Below are positions 32,995 to 40,837 of a stretch of 40,837 bases of DNA, piece by piece. Below the pieces are notes generated by a model. It worked only from the letters and a program-made list of their open reading frames with translations. It had not been told where the DNA came from and made no database searches. The stretch is from Rhodobacter sp. (GTDB lineage Bacteria; Pseudomonadota; Alphaproteobacteria; Rhodobacterales; Rhodobacteraceae). The DNA lies in the NCBI GenBank assembly GCA_022824145.1, contig JAJEAY010000212.1, forward strand, positions 1-40,837, given 5' to 3'. Both the position numbers and the translations under genes were made by a program. Every line of letters starts with the position of its first letter. Within the stretch, counting starts at the first letter, position 1.

Positions 32995-33697
32995 TTAGAG
33001 CCGGCCACCCGGGCGGCTCACGGCATGGCCTTCGTCGTCGAAACAATTCGGATCTGTCCCGGGAAATGCCTGAATGAATCTTTTGAGCATATCCGGGTGT
33101 TCATGAAACACGGTCATCCAAACCGAGAAAAAGCCCGTATCAGGCGCAATTTTTTCAGCGATATCACTGCGAATTGGAGGATCCATATCTGGCCGCTCCT
33201 CGATCAATTTCAGATAGTAATGCGCTTTGTCCCAGGCATCGCTGCGCCAGTCCGTGCGCTTGTCCCGACGGGTTGGTCGATCTTCCCTGTTCTCTGCATC
33301 CGGATGTCGGTCCAGCCTCACGAGTCTGACGATGCGCCATCAATTCAGTTTGTGCGTCTGTCAGATCGGGAGAAATGCCGATGCGGCCACCTTCAAGGAA
33401 CACGAGCCCTCGAAAGGTATTGTCTCGGTCTGGTATGGCCACCTGATCCAGGTTCACCGGCTCGTTGCCCTAGGTGCTGTTGCAACTCTTGCAGCTGAGG
33501 AGGAGGTTTTCCCAGCTTCGCTCAAGTTCAGGATTCAAACTCTTAGGCTGCACGTGCTCGACTTCGGGCGCATGCTTGATCCGCTGCTCGCAATAGCTGC
33601 AAAAATACCCAATCCTGTTGGTTAGGTCATCTAGCGCGTCCCGGTAATGTAAGTACCCATCTTTCGGGGAAGGGCCTTTAACTACCGGTCGCATCAA
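32995..33697 (-). pseudogene. ptuB: PtuB-like HNH endonuclease, broken by a nonsense codon and a frameshift
   Basis: The N-terminal part has the HNH core: 'CSYCEQ', 'EVEHVQPKSL', 'WENLLLSCKSCNST'. The next codon is TAG (33472-33470) where the family has Lys, and the same frame continues as 'GNEPVNLDQVAIPDRDNTFR'. Near 33340 a frameshift moves the family-like sequence to 'IVRLVRLDRHPDAENRED' and 'DAWDKAHYYLKLIEE', ending at 32995. Read through, it would be about 234 residues, a normal PtuB length. PtuB is the nuclease of Septu anti-phage systems. The start overlaps the PtuA stop as ATGA. Only the first 75 residues can be translated now. Confidence 0.8.
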
Positions 33698-34992
33698 CGT
33701 CCCGTCGATTTGGCCAAGCGTTCGATTCTCATCATGGCCTCAAGGCCTGGATCCTGAAACTGACTTTCCATGTCGTCCAGTTCCGCCTCCAGTTCCGCTC
33801 GTTCGTCGGGATCGGCAAGAGTGGCAAGTTTCTCGAGCAGGCCAAGATAATGCTGTGCGCCGCCCATCTTCTGCATGTATGGCGCGGAGCGATCAACTGC
33901 CTCGACCTTCTGCACATCCTTAATGATTTCGCTGAGTCGCAGATTGCCGACCCGGTCATCCAGCTCCATTTCGTTCAGGTCCAGTAGAACGCCTTCATGC
34001 AACGACTGGATGATGAAGGGTGAATGGGTCGTGGCGACGAACTGTAACTGCGGGAAGGCCTTCAGAATAGCCGGTACGATTATACGCTGCCAGCGCGGAT
34101 GAAGGTGCAGGTCGATCTCGTCGATTAGCGCGATTCCCCGCACTTCACTTATCGCCTCTGCCCCAAGGTGAGGATTGAGAATTGTCGCCTTGAACGCGAT
34201 ATCGCCAACCATGGACAGGATGTTGCGTTGTCCGTGGCTCAGGTTCTCGTAGGCAACAGATTGCTGGCGGCTGACAAAGCGGACCTCGAGACGATCGCGG
34301 AAAGGAGAATACGTCACTTCGACAGACTCATCAAAACAGGCTTCGACAGCTCTGCGCCAGGCGGTGAGCAGCGGCGATGAACGTTCCGTTTCGAGTTCTT
34401 TCAACCTTTCGCGACCCAGCCAGCTCAGCAAGTCTGCTGCCGACACTCGTGGCTCGTGGCTATTGCGGTAGGCATCGAACCGTGACGGCCTCAGCCTCTT
34501 TTTGACAGCCTCGGGTTCGGCCCAAAGGCGACCTGTCCCATAGTAGGACAGGAGAGGTAACGTAGGATCGGTTCGATCCTTCACCGCTTGGTAGGCCTCT
34601 TCTGCGATCGACGACAGAGCGTTCGCATCCTTTGTTGTGGTGCGCCCCTTCCTGCTGCCTAGCGTGCGCTTCCAGCAGAGCTTCTTGACCTCGCCGGATA
34701 CTGGATGCGTGATCTTGCCTTCAGCTTCCACCGTGACCGGATAGGCATGGTTGAACTCAGGCGTACCGTCGAAGTCCTGTTCGAATTCACGGACCTCGCT
34801 TTGGTTGATATGTCGCCTGGCGACATTTGGAATGCCTAGAAAGAAAGAGCCAAACGCGATGGACAGTGCGTCAAGCAGGCTGGATTTGCCCACGCCATTG
34901 TTTCCGGCAATCAGGGTGAAACGGCGGTTCAGCCTCTGATCCAGTTCAGGGAACCCTTTGAAATTCAGTAGTTTCAGGCGGTCGATCTGCAT
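33694..34992 (-). CDS. ptuA: PtuA-like ATPase of a Septu-type defence system
   Basis: 432 residues from the ATG at 34992, which opens as 'MQIDRLKLLNFKGF', the usual start of these OLD/RecF-like ATPases. A GTG at 35043 would add 17 residues. Walker A 'AGNNGVGKSSLLDAL' (about 29-43), signature 'ENLSHGQRNIL', Walker B 'GIALIDEIDLHLHP' and 'FVATTHSP' are all intact. In Septu, PtuA senses infection and controls the PtuB nuclease. The partner here is broken, so the pair is probably inactive unless PtuB is supplied elsewhere. Other AAA ATPase plus HNH pairs exist, including the one in Ec78-like retrons, but no reverse transcriptase is near. Confidence 0.82.
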   Translation of the reverse strand: MQIDRLKLLNFKGFPELDQRLNRRFTLIAGNNGVGKSSLLDALSIAFGSFFLGIPNVARRHINQSEVREFEQDFDGTPEFNHAYPVTVEAEGKITHPVSGEVKKLCWKRTLGSRKGRTTTKDANALSSIAEEAYQAVKDRTDPTLPLLSYYGTGRLWAEPEAVKKRLRPSRFDAYRNSHEPRVSAADLLSWLGRERLKELETERSSPLLTAWRRAVEACFDESVEVTYSPFRDRLEVRFVSRQQSVAYENLSHGQRNILSMVGDIAFKATILNPHLGAEAISEVRGIALIDEIDLHLHPRWQRIIVPAILKAFPQLQFVATTHSPFIIQSLHEGVLLDLNEMELDDRVGNLRLSEIIKDVQKVEAVDRSAPYMQKMGGAQHYLGLLEKLATLADPDERAELEAELDDMESQFQDPGLEAMMRIERLAKSTGR

Positions 34993-35668
34993 TCGGGTCA
35001 GGTCTCGGCATCGTTCTGGAGAGAAAGGCAGCCTTGGAGGCACCCGATCACCAATCTACGGATCCGAGAATACCATCCTGAGCGAGGTAGCGCAATTACT
35101 TGATGGCTTTCAGCGCTCGCATTCGACGTGAACGACCCGAAGAGAGCCATCTTGCTTTCCCGGGACTTTCTGCCGCAATCTGGTGTCGACGTCGATGAAG
35201 CCCGGCGTTATCGCCAAGTTCGAAATCGCCGATGTCAGGGATGAGTAGGCCGGTCAACCCATTGCCAAGTTCGAAGATTCGACCGAATCGGCCTTTCGAT
35301 GGGAGGCGGCTTGGGAAGGGCGCTTCGACATCCTCTTGAGCGGCAGCGGGCGACTTAATGTGCATCGACCCACGCTTGGAAATCTCCGGTGCGCGTGCAG
35401 GAAAGCATGGAACAGGGGAAACGAGGTATGCGACCTCATCCAGTCTCCGAGAATTGGTGGCCAACGAGCGGCCCTTTGATCGAGTTCCTGCAGGCTCATT
35501 GAGGAACTCCCACCGCCGACGACCAAGAATTTCGAGCGAATTCAACCTGATTGCCATCAGTCTCCGTGGATATTCTTTATGGCTCAACCGAACTGTTTTC
35601 GAAGGACGGTCTATCGGGTATTGCCGGGAACCGGATGGCCGGTTTCAGGTTCGACCTACATGGCGCAC
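34993..35668. other. Gene-poor stretch upstream of ptuA
   Basis: A minus-strand frame (35096-35587) could encode 163 residues but shows no family, no convincing ribosome binding site and unusual composition. In another minus frame 'ITPGFIDVDTRLR' (about 35190-35225) resembles an amidohydrolase metal motif, possibly a fragment. No reverse transcriptase or retron-like structure was recognised. Confidence 0.4.
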
Positions 35669-36763
35669 CTACAATCGTTCCCCGGTATCAGCGTCGAAAA
35701 GAGAGGCATTTTCAAGGTCAAGGCAGAATGGCAGACGTTCGCCAGGCTTGGGTGCGCGCGACGACCTCAGGCGGCATGCCGTCAACCTGCCCGCGAACTC
35801 GAACCATGCAAGAACGTCTCCGCCGGTCATGTCGCAGCGAATGACGCGGCTCTCGGCCTGCGCGGACACATGGTCATCAAGACTGTTTCCCGACCGGAAA
35901 ATGTCCTCGGGACGAAGCCCCATGACGACACGACGGCCGGTTCGGGGCGGCGCGCCCCTGAACCCGTAATGCGAGAACGGCAAGAGCCGGCCTCCGGTCT
36001 CCACAAAGATCCCGTCTTCTTCCGCCGAAATCACCCCGTCGAAAAAGTTCATTCTGTCGAGACCGACAAATTCCGCCACGAACCTGTTTTGCGGCCGGTG
36101 GTAGATTTCATGCGGGGTTCCGAACTGCTGAACCCTGCCGCCCTCGAGGACAGCCACCCTCGTTGCCATCGTCATGGCCTCGATCTGATCGTGCGTTACA
36201 AGAACGAAGGTCGTGCCCAGGCGAGCGTGCAGGTCGCGAAGCTCAACCCGCATCCGGTTTCTCAGCTTCACGTCGAGATTCGACATCGGTTCATCGAGCA
36301 GGAAGATTTCCGGGTCGCGGACGAGGGCGCGCCCGATCGCGACCCGCTGTCTCTGGCCGCCCGAGAGCTGCGAGGGCTTGCGGTCGAGCAGGTCGCCGAT
36401 CCGGAGAAGTTCGGCCACGCGGGTGACAGCGCTGCGGCGGTCCGCCCGCGGAACACCTTGGCATACGAGGCCAAAGCTGATGTTCCGCTCGACCGTCATG
36501 GTCGGATAGAGCGCATAGGACTGAAAGACCATTGCGACATTCCGGTCTCCGGGATCAAGCCCGGTGACATCCCTGCCTCCGATCTCAATCGTACCTCCGC
36601 TCACATCCTCTAGTCCCGCGATGCAGTTAAGGAGCGTCGATTTTCCGCAGCCGCTGGCGCCGAGGAGAACGAGAAACTCCCCTTTGCCGATCTCAATGTC
36701 GATGTTCCGGAGAACATCGATCCGGTCGAAACGCTTCGAAATTCCGGTCAGTTTCAGGGACAT
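35669..36763 (-). CDS. Sugar ABC importer ATP-binding protein (MalK/UgpC class)
   Basis: 364 residues. Walker A '[11 protein letters not shown]' (about 35-45), Q-loop '[11 protein letters not shown]', signature '[15 protein letters not shown]', Walker B '[12 protein letters not shown]', H-loop 'VTHDQIEAM', and a C-terminal TOBE domain with '[14 protein letters not shown]' and 'MGLRPEDIF'. It ends the third transport operon and follows the permease by 4 nt. Complete by length and motifs. Confidence 0.94.
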   Translation of the reverse strand: MSLKLTGISKRFDRIDVLRNIDIEIGKGEFLVLLGASGCGKSTLLNCIAGLEDVSGGTIEIGGRDVTGLDPGDRNVAMVFQSYALYPTMTVERNISFGLVCQGVPRADRRSAVTRVAELLRIGDLLDRKPSQLSGGQRQRVAIGRALVRDPEIFLLDEPMSNLDVKLRNRMRVELRDLHARLGTTFVLVTHDQIEAMTMATRVAVLEGGRVQQFGTPHEIYHRPQNRFVAEFVGLDRMNFFDGVISAEEDGIFVETGGRLLPFSHYGFRGAPPRTGRRVVMGLRPEDIFRSGNSLDDHVSAQAESRVIRCDMTGGDVLAWFEFAGRLTACRLRSSRAPKPGERLPFCLDLENASLFDADTGERL

Positions 36764-36767
36764 GCGC

Positions 36768-37622
36768 CTACCCTTTCAGTGCGCCCTGCGTCAGGCCTCG
36801 AACGAAGAACCTGCCGGCGATCAGGAACAGAAGAAGTGTCGGGAGCGCGGAAATCATGACCGCGGCGATGTTCACATTATGCTCCTTGACCCCGTACGAA
36901 GAGGCAACGAGGTTCTGCACCGCAGCCATTATCGGGCGCTTTCCGGTCTCGCCAAACGTCAGCGCAAAAAGGAAGTCGTTGTAGATACCAGAGAATACCA
37001 GGATTACCGAGACAATTATGATTGCAGGCGACAGCGGCAGGATGACCTGAAAGAAGATCCTGAAAAATCCGGCACCGTCCATGATCGCGGCGCGGACCAG
37101 TTCGTCCGGCAGCGCCACATAGAAGTTGCGAAACAGCATCGTTGTGAGCGGGATTCCGTAGACCGTGTGGATGAGCACCAGCCCGGCCGTTGTGCCGTAG
37201 GCATTCAACTCGCGAAGCGTGACCGCGAGGGGAATCAGGTAGAGCTGGAGCGGAACGAAGCTGCCGATCAGAAGAAGCAGGAAAATCACGTCAGCGGATC
37301 GGCTCCGCCACTTCGCCATGACATATCCGTTCAGGGCGCCGAGCAGAACCGCGAGCAGGACGGCGGGAACGGCGATCTCGAACGTCGCGATGAAGTAGGG
37401 CCTGATCCCGTCGCATTCTAGGCCCGAACAGGCACTTGACCAGGCCTTGATCCAGGGCTCGATTGTCCAGACCTCGGGCAGGCTGATGATCGAACTGGTC
37501 CGCACTTCCTGGAGCGACTTGAAACTCGCAACCAGCATGACGTAGAGCGGCGTAAGGAAATAAAGGCCAGCGGCAAACAGAGCCCCGTAGAGAAGTGCGC
37601 TCCCCCGCCGCCGACGTCTCAT
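36768..37622 (-). CDS. Sugar ABC importer permease, MalG-like
   Basis: 284 residues, about six helices, starting with an Arg-rich tail ('RRRRRGSALLYG'). The EAA-type loop 'DELVRAAIMDGAGFFRIFF' marks the ATPase contact. A periplasmic loop after helix 1 has two cysteines ('SACSGLECDG') that could pair. It overlaps the preceding permease by 4 nt. Confidence 0.93.
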   Translation of the reverse strand: MRRRRRGSALLYGALFAAGLYFLTPLYVMLVASFKSLQEVRTSSIISLPEVWTIEPWIKAWSSACSGLECDGIRPYFIATFEIAVPAVLLAVLLGALNGYVMAKWRSRSADVIFLLLLIGSFVPLQLYLIPLAVTLRELNAYGTTAGLVLIHTVYGIPLTTMLFRNFYVALPDELVRAAIMDGAGFFRIFFQVILPLSPAIIIVSVILVFSGIYNDFLFALTFGETGKRPIMAAVQNLVASSYGVKEHNVNIAAVMISALPTLLLFLIAGRFFVRGLTQGALKG

Positions 37623-38491
37623 GCCTCCCGCCTCCGCACCTCGAACACGAGATAGGGAAGAACGATCGCGATCATCGTCGCAACCATCACTACCGCCGCC
37701 GCAGCTCCCTGTCCTATACGTCCACGCTGAAAGAAGAACTCGAAAACGTACCGCGCCGGCACATCCGATGCGTAGCCGGGGCCGCCATCGGTAAGAGCCA
37801 CAACCACATCGAAGCTGCGCACGACCTGGAACCCCAACAGCATCACAGCGGTAAGCAGCGTCGCCCTGAGCTGCGGAAGGATTATGTTCGCATAGACCCG
37901 CCAGACCGGGATCCGATCGATCCGTGCCGCTTGCCAGATATCCGCGTCAACAGACTTGATGCCGGCAAGGAATAGAATCATGATCAATCCGGTGCCGTGC
38001 CAGACTGCGGCAAAGGCAACGGTCACGATGGCGTAGTCGGGAGACACCAGCCAGTTGAAGCTGAAGTCCGGGTATCCTGCATTCCTTACAAGCCGCTGAA
38101 TGCCGGTGGTTGGATTCAGGATCCACTGCCAGGCAAGCCCTGTGACAACAAGCGAAAGCGACATCGGATAGAGATATATCGTGCGGAAGAGCGCTTCGCC
38201 TTGAGTAAGGCGATCAAGGAGGACCGCGAGACCGATTCCGAGCGAGAGGCAACCTGCAAGGTACAGCCCGCCGAAGATGAACAGGTTCGAATACGCTACC
38301 CACCACCGGTGCTGGGAGAACAGCGTGCGGTAGTTGTCAGCGCCAATGAACTCGTGATCGGGCAGGAAGGTCGATTTCGTGACCGAGAGATACGCCGTGT
38401 AGGCTGCAAATCCCCAGATGAAATAACCGACGACAACAACGCAGGGGAGCAGCACAAGCCAAGCCTTGGCGCGGTTGGAGGAAAACCTCAT
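37619..38491 (-). CDS. Sugar ABC importer permease, MalF-like
   Basis: 290 residues, six predicted helices, with the EAA loop 'DIWQAARIDRIPVWRVYANI' near residue 185. Helix 1 follows a short basic N-terminus ('RFSSNRAKAW'). It is separated from the binding-protein gene by 81 nt containing two strong hairpins and overlaps the next permease. Confidence 0.93.
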   Translation of the reverse strand: MRFSSNRAKAWLVLLPCVVVVGYFIWGFAAYTAYLSVTKSTFLPDHEFIGADNYRTLFSQHRWWVAYSNLFIFGGLYLAGCLSLGIGLAVLLDRLTQGEALFRTIYLYPMSLSLVVTGLAWQWILNPTTGIQRLVRNAGYPDFSFNWLVSPDYAIVTVAFAAVWHGTGLIMILFLAGIKSVDADIWQAARIDRIPVWRVYANIILPQLRATLLTAVMLLGFQVVRSFDVVVALTDGGPGYASDVPARYVFEFFFQRGRIGQGAAAAVVMVATMIAIVLPYLVFEVRRREA

Positions 38492-38517
38492 TTACGGTTG
38501 CCAGGCTGTGGGTGATT

Positions 38518-38562
38518 GCGCACGCGGCCGCGTGCGCCGGGCACCGGTTCCACCGGCGCCCG
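38518..38562 (-). promoter_or_regulatory. Double hairpin between binding-protein and permease genes
   Basis: A perfect 20-bp palindrome (38518-38537, centre GGCC) is followed by GGGCACCGG and CCGGCGCCC (38539-38561), which pair with one mismatch around a short loop. No T run follows either. As in other importer operons this probably stabilises the upstream message and lowers expression of the permeases relative to the binding protein. Confidence 0.65.
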
Positions 38563-38572
38563 ACGCGGCTTG

Positions 38573-39787
38573 CTACATCGCAAGATTGTTGATCAACTGC
38601 TCATGCGCAGCGTCCACATCGATCGCCTCGTTCCAAAGCGCGGAAACCGCGTCTTTGACGGCGGTTCCGACATCCGCGGCGCGGCCGTTCCAGTGAGTCA
38701 TCGATGTCGCGCCCGCCATGGCGTCAACCGCCTTCGCAGGACAGCCGTCGAAATCCGATGCGGTCGCGGCTGTGGTCACCGGGAGGGTGCCCTTCGCGCT
38801 TGCGGCAGCGATTTGGGTGGCGGGATCCATCACGGCATTGCCGAGGAGAACCTGTGCGGCGCGGTCGGCTTCATCCTCCACCTTGATGAACTGGAATCCG
38901 TCGGCAACGACTGTCAGGCTGTTGTCCCACGGGGTGAGGCGGCAGGACCATGAACCACCTTCCTCACCGAGATCGCCGAAGGCGCCCGCAGCCCATGGGC
39001 CCATGAAGAAATACGCGGCCTGGCCGGTGGCGACAAGCGTCGCGGTGTCGTTCCAGCTGCGTCCGGACTTGCCCTCGTCGGTATAGGGGCGCAGGCCCGC
39101 GAGTTCCTCAAGTGCGGTGCGGACGCCATCGCCCTTCACGACTTCGGGGTCGCCGCTCATCATGCCGTCGTAAAGGGCCGCACCACCGGCCGCGAGTACC
39201 ACATGATCGAAGAGGATCCCTTCCTGCCAGTCCTGACCGCCGACAGCGAGCGGGATTACGCCCGCGTCCTGCAGCACCGGAAGCGACGCCTTGAATTCAT
39301 CCCATGTGCCGGGTGGCGATACGCCAGCCTTCGCGAGCACGTCGTTGTTGGTATACAGCCAGTTGATAACGTCGACGAAGACCGGTACCGCTACCCAGCT
39401 TCCGTCATGCTTGCCGACCGCGGCCATGCTTTCCGATATGTTGTCTCCCCAGCCGCCAGCGGCCGCTGCGTCATCCATATTCTGGAGGAGACCCGCCTCC
39501 GCGAATTCCTGCATGACGCCACCGAGAGCGCTCTGCAGGGCCATCGGGGGATTGCCGCCGATGATGCGGGTCTTTACCGACGAGATGCTCGCTTGGGTGT
39601 CCGGAAAGGCTGTATCCTGCCACTCTCCGCCAAGTTCGACGAACTTGTCGCGGAAGATTCGGAGGGCGGCAGCCTCGTTCTCCGCGTTCCAGTTGTGTGA
39701 CACGTCGCCATCGGCGATTGCCGGTGCGCCCGGCAGAACCGCAAGCGCCATGGCGCTTGCCGCAACAATGGTCTTGACTTCTTGCAT
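38573..39787 (-). CDS. Periplasmic sugar-binding protein of the third ABC importer
   Basis: The start at 39787 is chosen because AGGAGG lies 7 nt before it, while an ATG at 39793 is too close to that site. 404 residues with a signal peptide of about 25 residues ending in 'GAPAIADG'. Family 1 solute-binding protein: 'IIGGNPPMALQSALGGVMQEF', 'VPVFVDVINWLYTNNDVL', 'GTWDEFKASLP' and 'FFMGPWAAGAF'. The ligand is probably a mono- or disaccharide. The nearest upstream gene, 79 nt away, is the HisC-like aminotransferase. Confidence 0.93.
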   Translation of the reverse strand: MQEVKTIVAASAMALAVLPGAPAIADGDVSHNWNAENEAAALRIFRDKFVELGGEWQDTAFPDTQASISSVKTRIIGGNPPMALQSALGGVMQEFAEAGLLQNMDDAAAAGGWGDNISESMAAVGKHDGSWVAVPVFVDVINWLYTNNDVLAKAGVSPPGTWDEFKASLPVLQDAGVIPLAVGGQDWQEGILFDHVVLAAGGAALYDGMMSGDPEVVKGDGVRTALEELAGLRPYTDEGKSGRSWNDTATLVATGQAAYFFMGPWAAGAFGDLGEEGGSWSCRLTPWDNSLTVVADGFQFIKVEDEADRAAQVLLGNAVMDPATQIAAASAKGTLPVTTAATASDFDGCPAKAVDAMAGATSMTHWNGRAADVGTAVKDAVSALWNEAIDVDAAHEQLINNLAM

Positions 39788-39866
39788 GATCATCCCTCCT
39801 CGGCCGGATTGTCAACTGCGGCGCATATGCCCTCCGGCGGGAGCACGCGCCACATCCGTCGTGGTC

Positions 39867-40837
39867 TCAATGCGGCCCTCCGCCGCAATCGATCCAGTCG
39901 CGGATTGCCCGGAGTGCCGACGACATCTCCTCGTCGGTGCCAATCGTGATCCTGTATGCGGCGGCACCCTTTTCCGCGGGTCGACCGAGAATCCCTTTTG
40001 CCCGCAAGGCGGCATCAAGCCCCGCCGCGCATTCGCTTCCCGGTTGAAAAGTCAGCATCACAAAATTTGCCTGACTTGGCAATACTTGGAGCCCGAGCGC
40101 ACGAAGCGCAGCCGCGAACCGTTCTCTCGTCGCCCGGATTCGCGCGACCGTCTGCGCGAGATGTGTCCGGTCAAGCGCGGCGGCTGCAGCGGCGGCGAGC
40201 GCAGCCTGGTTTACGTTGAACGGTGTCCGCAATCGCTCGACGCCATCGATCACACTGTCCGGCGCGAGCGCCCAGCCGACCCTCAGCCCGGCAAGTCCGT
40301 AGGCCTTCGAAAAGCTGCGGGTTACGACCACCCGACCCGACGGTGAAAACAGCGATTGCCCGGTTTCGTAATCATCCGCATCGGCGAACTCCGCATAGGC
40401 GGCATCGATCACTAGGAGCACGCCGTTCGGCAATGCCGCTTCCAGGCGGCGAAGTTCATCCCCGGTCGTGTAGGTTCCGGTCGGATTGTTCGGCGAGCAG
40501 AGATAGACGATTCGGGTTCGACCGGTGACGGACGCCAGCATTGCGTCGATGTCGACCCGGTGGTCGCTTTCCGCAGAGCGAACGATCGAGGCACCGGCCG
40601 AGCGGGCGTGGATGTCCGTCATCACGAAGCTGTTGTGGCTCGTCACCATCTCTTCCCTGGGTGCGATCACGGACCGGATCACGAGGCCGATCGCCTCCTC
40701 GGAGCCGTTGCCGGCAAAGATGTTGGCTTCGGGCACATTGTGCACCGATGCGAGCGCATGGCGGAGCGCCCGCTGCATCCCGTCCGGATAGCGCCCGATC
40801 TGCGAAGCTGCGCTCCTGAACGCGGCGAGCGCTGCGG
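39867..40837 (-). CDS. HisC-like PLP-dependent aminotransferase (cut by window edge)
   Basis: At least 323 residues are visible; the frame runs out of the window at its N-terminal side, with 'GRYPDGMQRALRHALA' just inside. 'AGNGSEEAIGLVIRS', 'YLCSPNNPTGTY', 'VIDAAYAEFAD' and the PLP-lysine motif 'TRSFSKAYGLAGLRVGWALA' are those of histidinol-phosphate aminotransferase-type class I/II enzymes. The reaction could be histidinol-phosphate or another amino acid transamination. It lies immediately upstream of the sugar importer on the same strand, so it could belong to that operon; a link to sugar metabolism is not evident from sequence. Confidence 0.9.
   Translation of the reverse strand, partial: AALAAFRSAASQIGRYPDGMQRALRHALASVHNVPEANIFAGNGSEEAIGLVIRSVIAPREEMVTSHNSFVMTDIHARSAGASIVRSAESDHRVDIDAMLASVTGRTRIVYLCSPNNPTGTYTTGDELRRLEAALPNGVLLVIDAAYAEFADADDYETGQSLFSPSGRVVVTRSFSKAYGLAGLRVGWALAPDSVIDGVERLRTPFNVNQAALAAAAAAALDRTHLAQTVARIRATRERFAAALRALGLQVLPSQANFVMLTFQPGSECAAGLDAALRAKGILGRPAEKGAAAYRITIGTDEEMSSALRAIRDWIDCGGGPH

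Noticed and set aside
35096-35587. 163-codon minus-strand open frame upstream of ptuA
   Set aside because: No family resemblance, weak start context and odd composition; the amidohydrolase-like 'ITPGFIDVDTRLR' is in a different frame and too short to call.
33694-35668. Retron with PtuAB effectors
   Set aside because: No reverse transcriptase motif (such as YxDD) and no msr-msd-like fold was found beside ptuA; the pair is better described as Septu-like.

Overview
The window is GC-rich, and its family content (tripartite tricarboxylate or TTT transporter, LarA/B/C/E, UxaA-type dehydratase, paired sugar ABC importers) suggests an alphaproteobacterium, most likely in or near the Rhodobacterales. 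This placement rests on gene content and coding style only; no rRNA or tRNA is present to confirm it. At least five genes are visibly broken, which points to an accessory or decaying region.

Layout. 1-2.1 kb: the start of a WYL-domain regulator, cut by the window edge, and a heavily frameshifted nucleotidyltransferase pseudogene. 2.4-20.8 kb: a catabolic locus. A regulated promoter drives an enolase-superfamily gene rightward. Facing it is a 15-gene leftward operon: tctC-tctB-tctA, sulfatase, LarA-family racemase/epimerase, sulfatase, enolase-superfamily protein, SAF-domain subunit, UxaA-type dehydratase, larC, larE, larB, a formylglycine-generating enzyme (FGE) with a large internal deletion, a second enolase-superfamily protein and a TIM-barrel hydrolase-like protein. 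Eleven consecutive-type gene junctions in it are 4-nt overlaps. A third sulfatase diverges from tctC across a short intergenic region carrying an AGCAAT x4 repeat. 20.8-22.6 kb: remnants of a LysR regulator and a TnpB/OrfB transposase.

22.6-31.4 kb: a second unit with a LacI-family regulator, a binding-protein-dependent ABC importer with two ATPases, two permeases and a small membrane protein, and a fused DhaK-DhaL kinase. The promoter has a LacI-type palindrome exactly in its spacer. 31.6-35.0 kb: a defence island with a RES/Xre toxin-antitoxin pair and a Septu-like PtuA ATPase whose PtuB nuclease partner is broken. 35.7-40.8 kb: a third importer (binding protein, two permeases, ATPase) behind a HisC-like aminotransferase cut by the window edge.

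How the main locus may work (inference): the TTT system imports a sulfated organic acid, probably a sugar acid. The sulfatases lack signal peptides, so sulfate would be removed in the cytoplasm. The LarA-family enzyme, with its nickel-pincer cofactor made by LarB/E/C encoded in the same operon, would invert an alpha-hydroxy acid centre. The enolase-superfamily and UxaA-type enzymes would dehydrate the product to a 2-keto-3-deoxy acid. No aldolase or kinase for the last step is in the window. The combination of Ni-pincer epimerisation with cytoplasmic desulfation is the best candidate here for an undescribed system.
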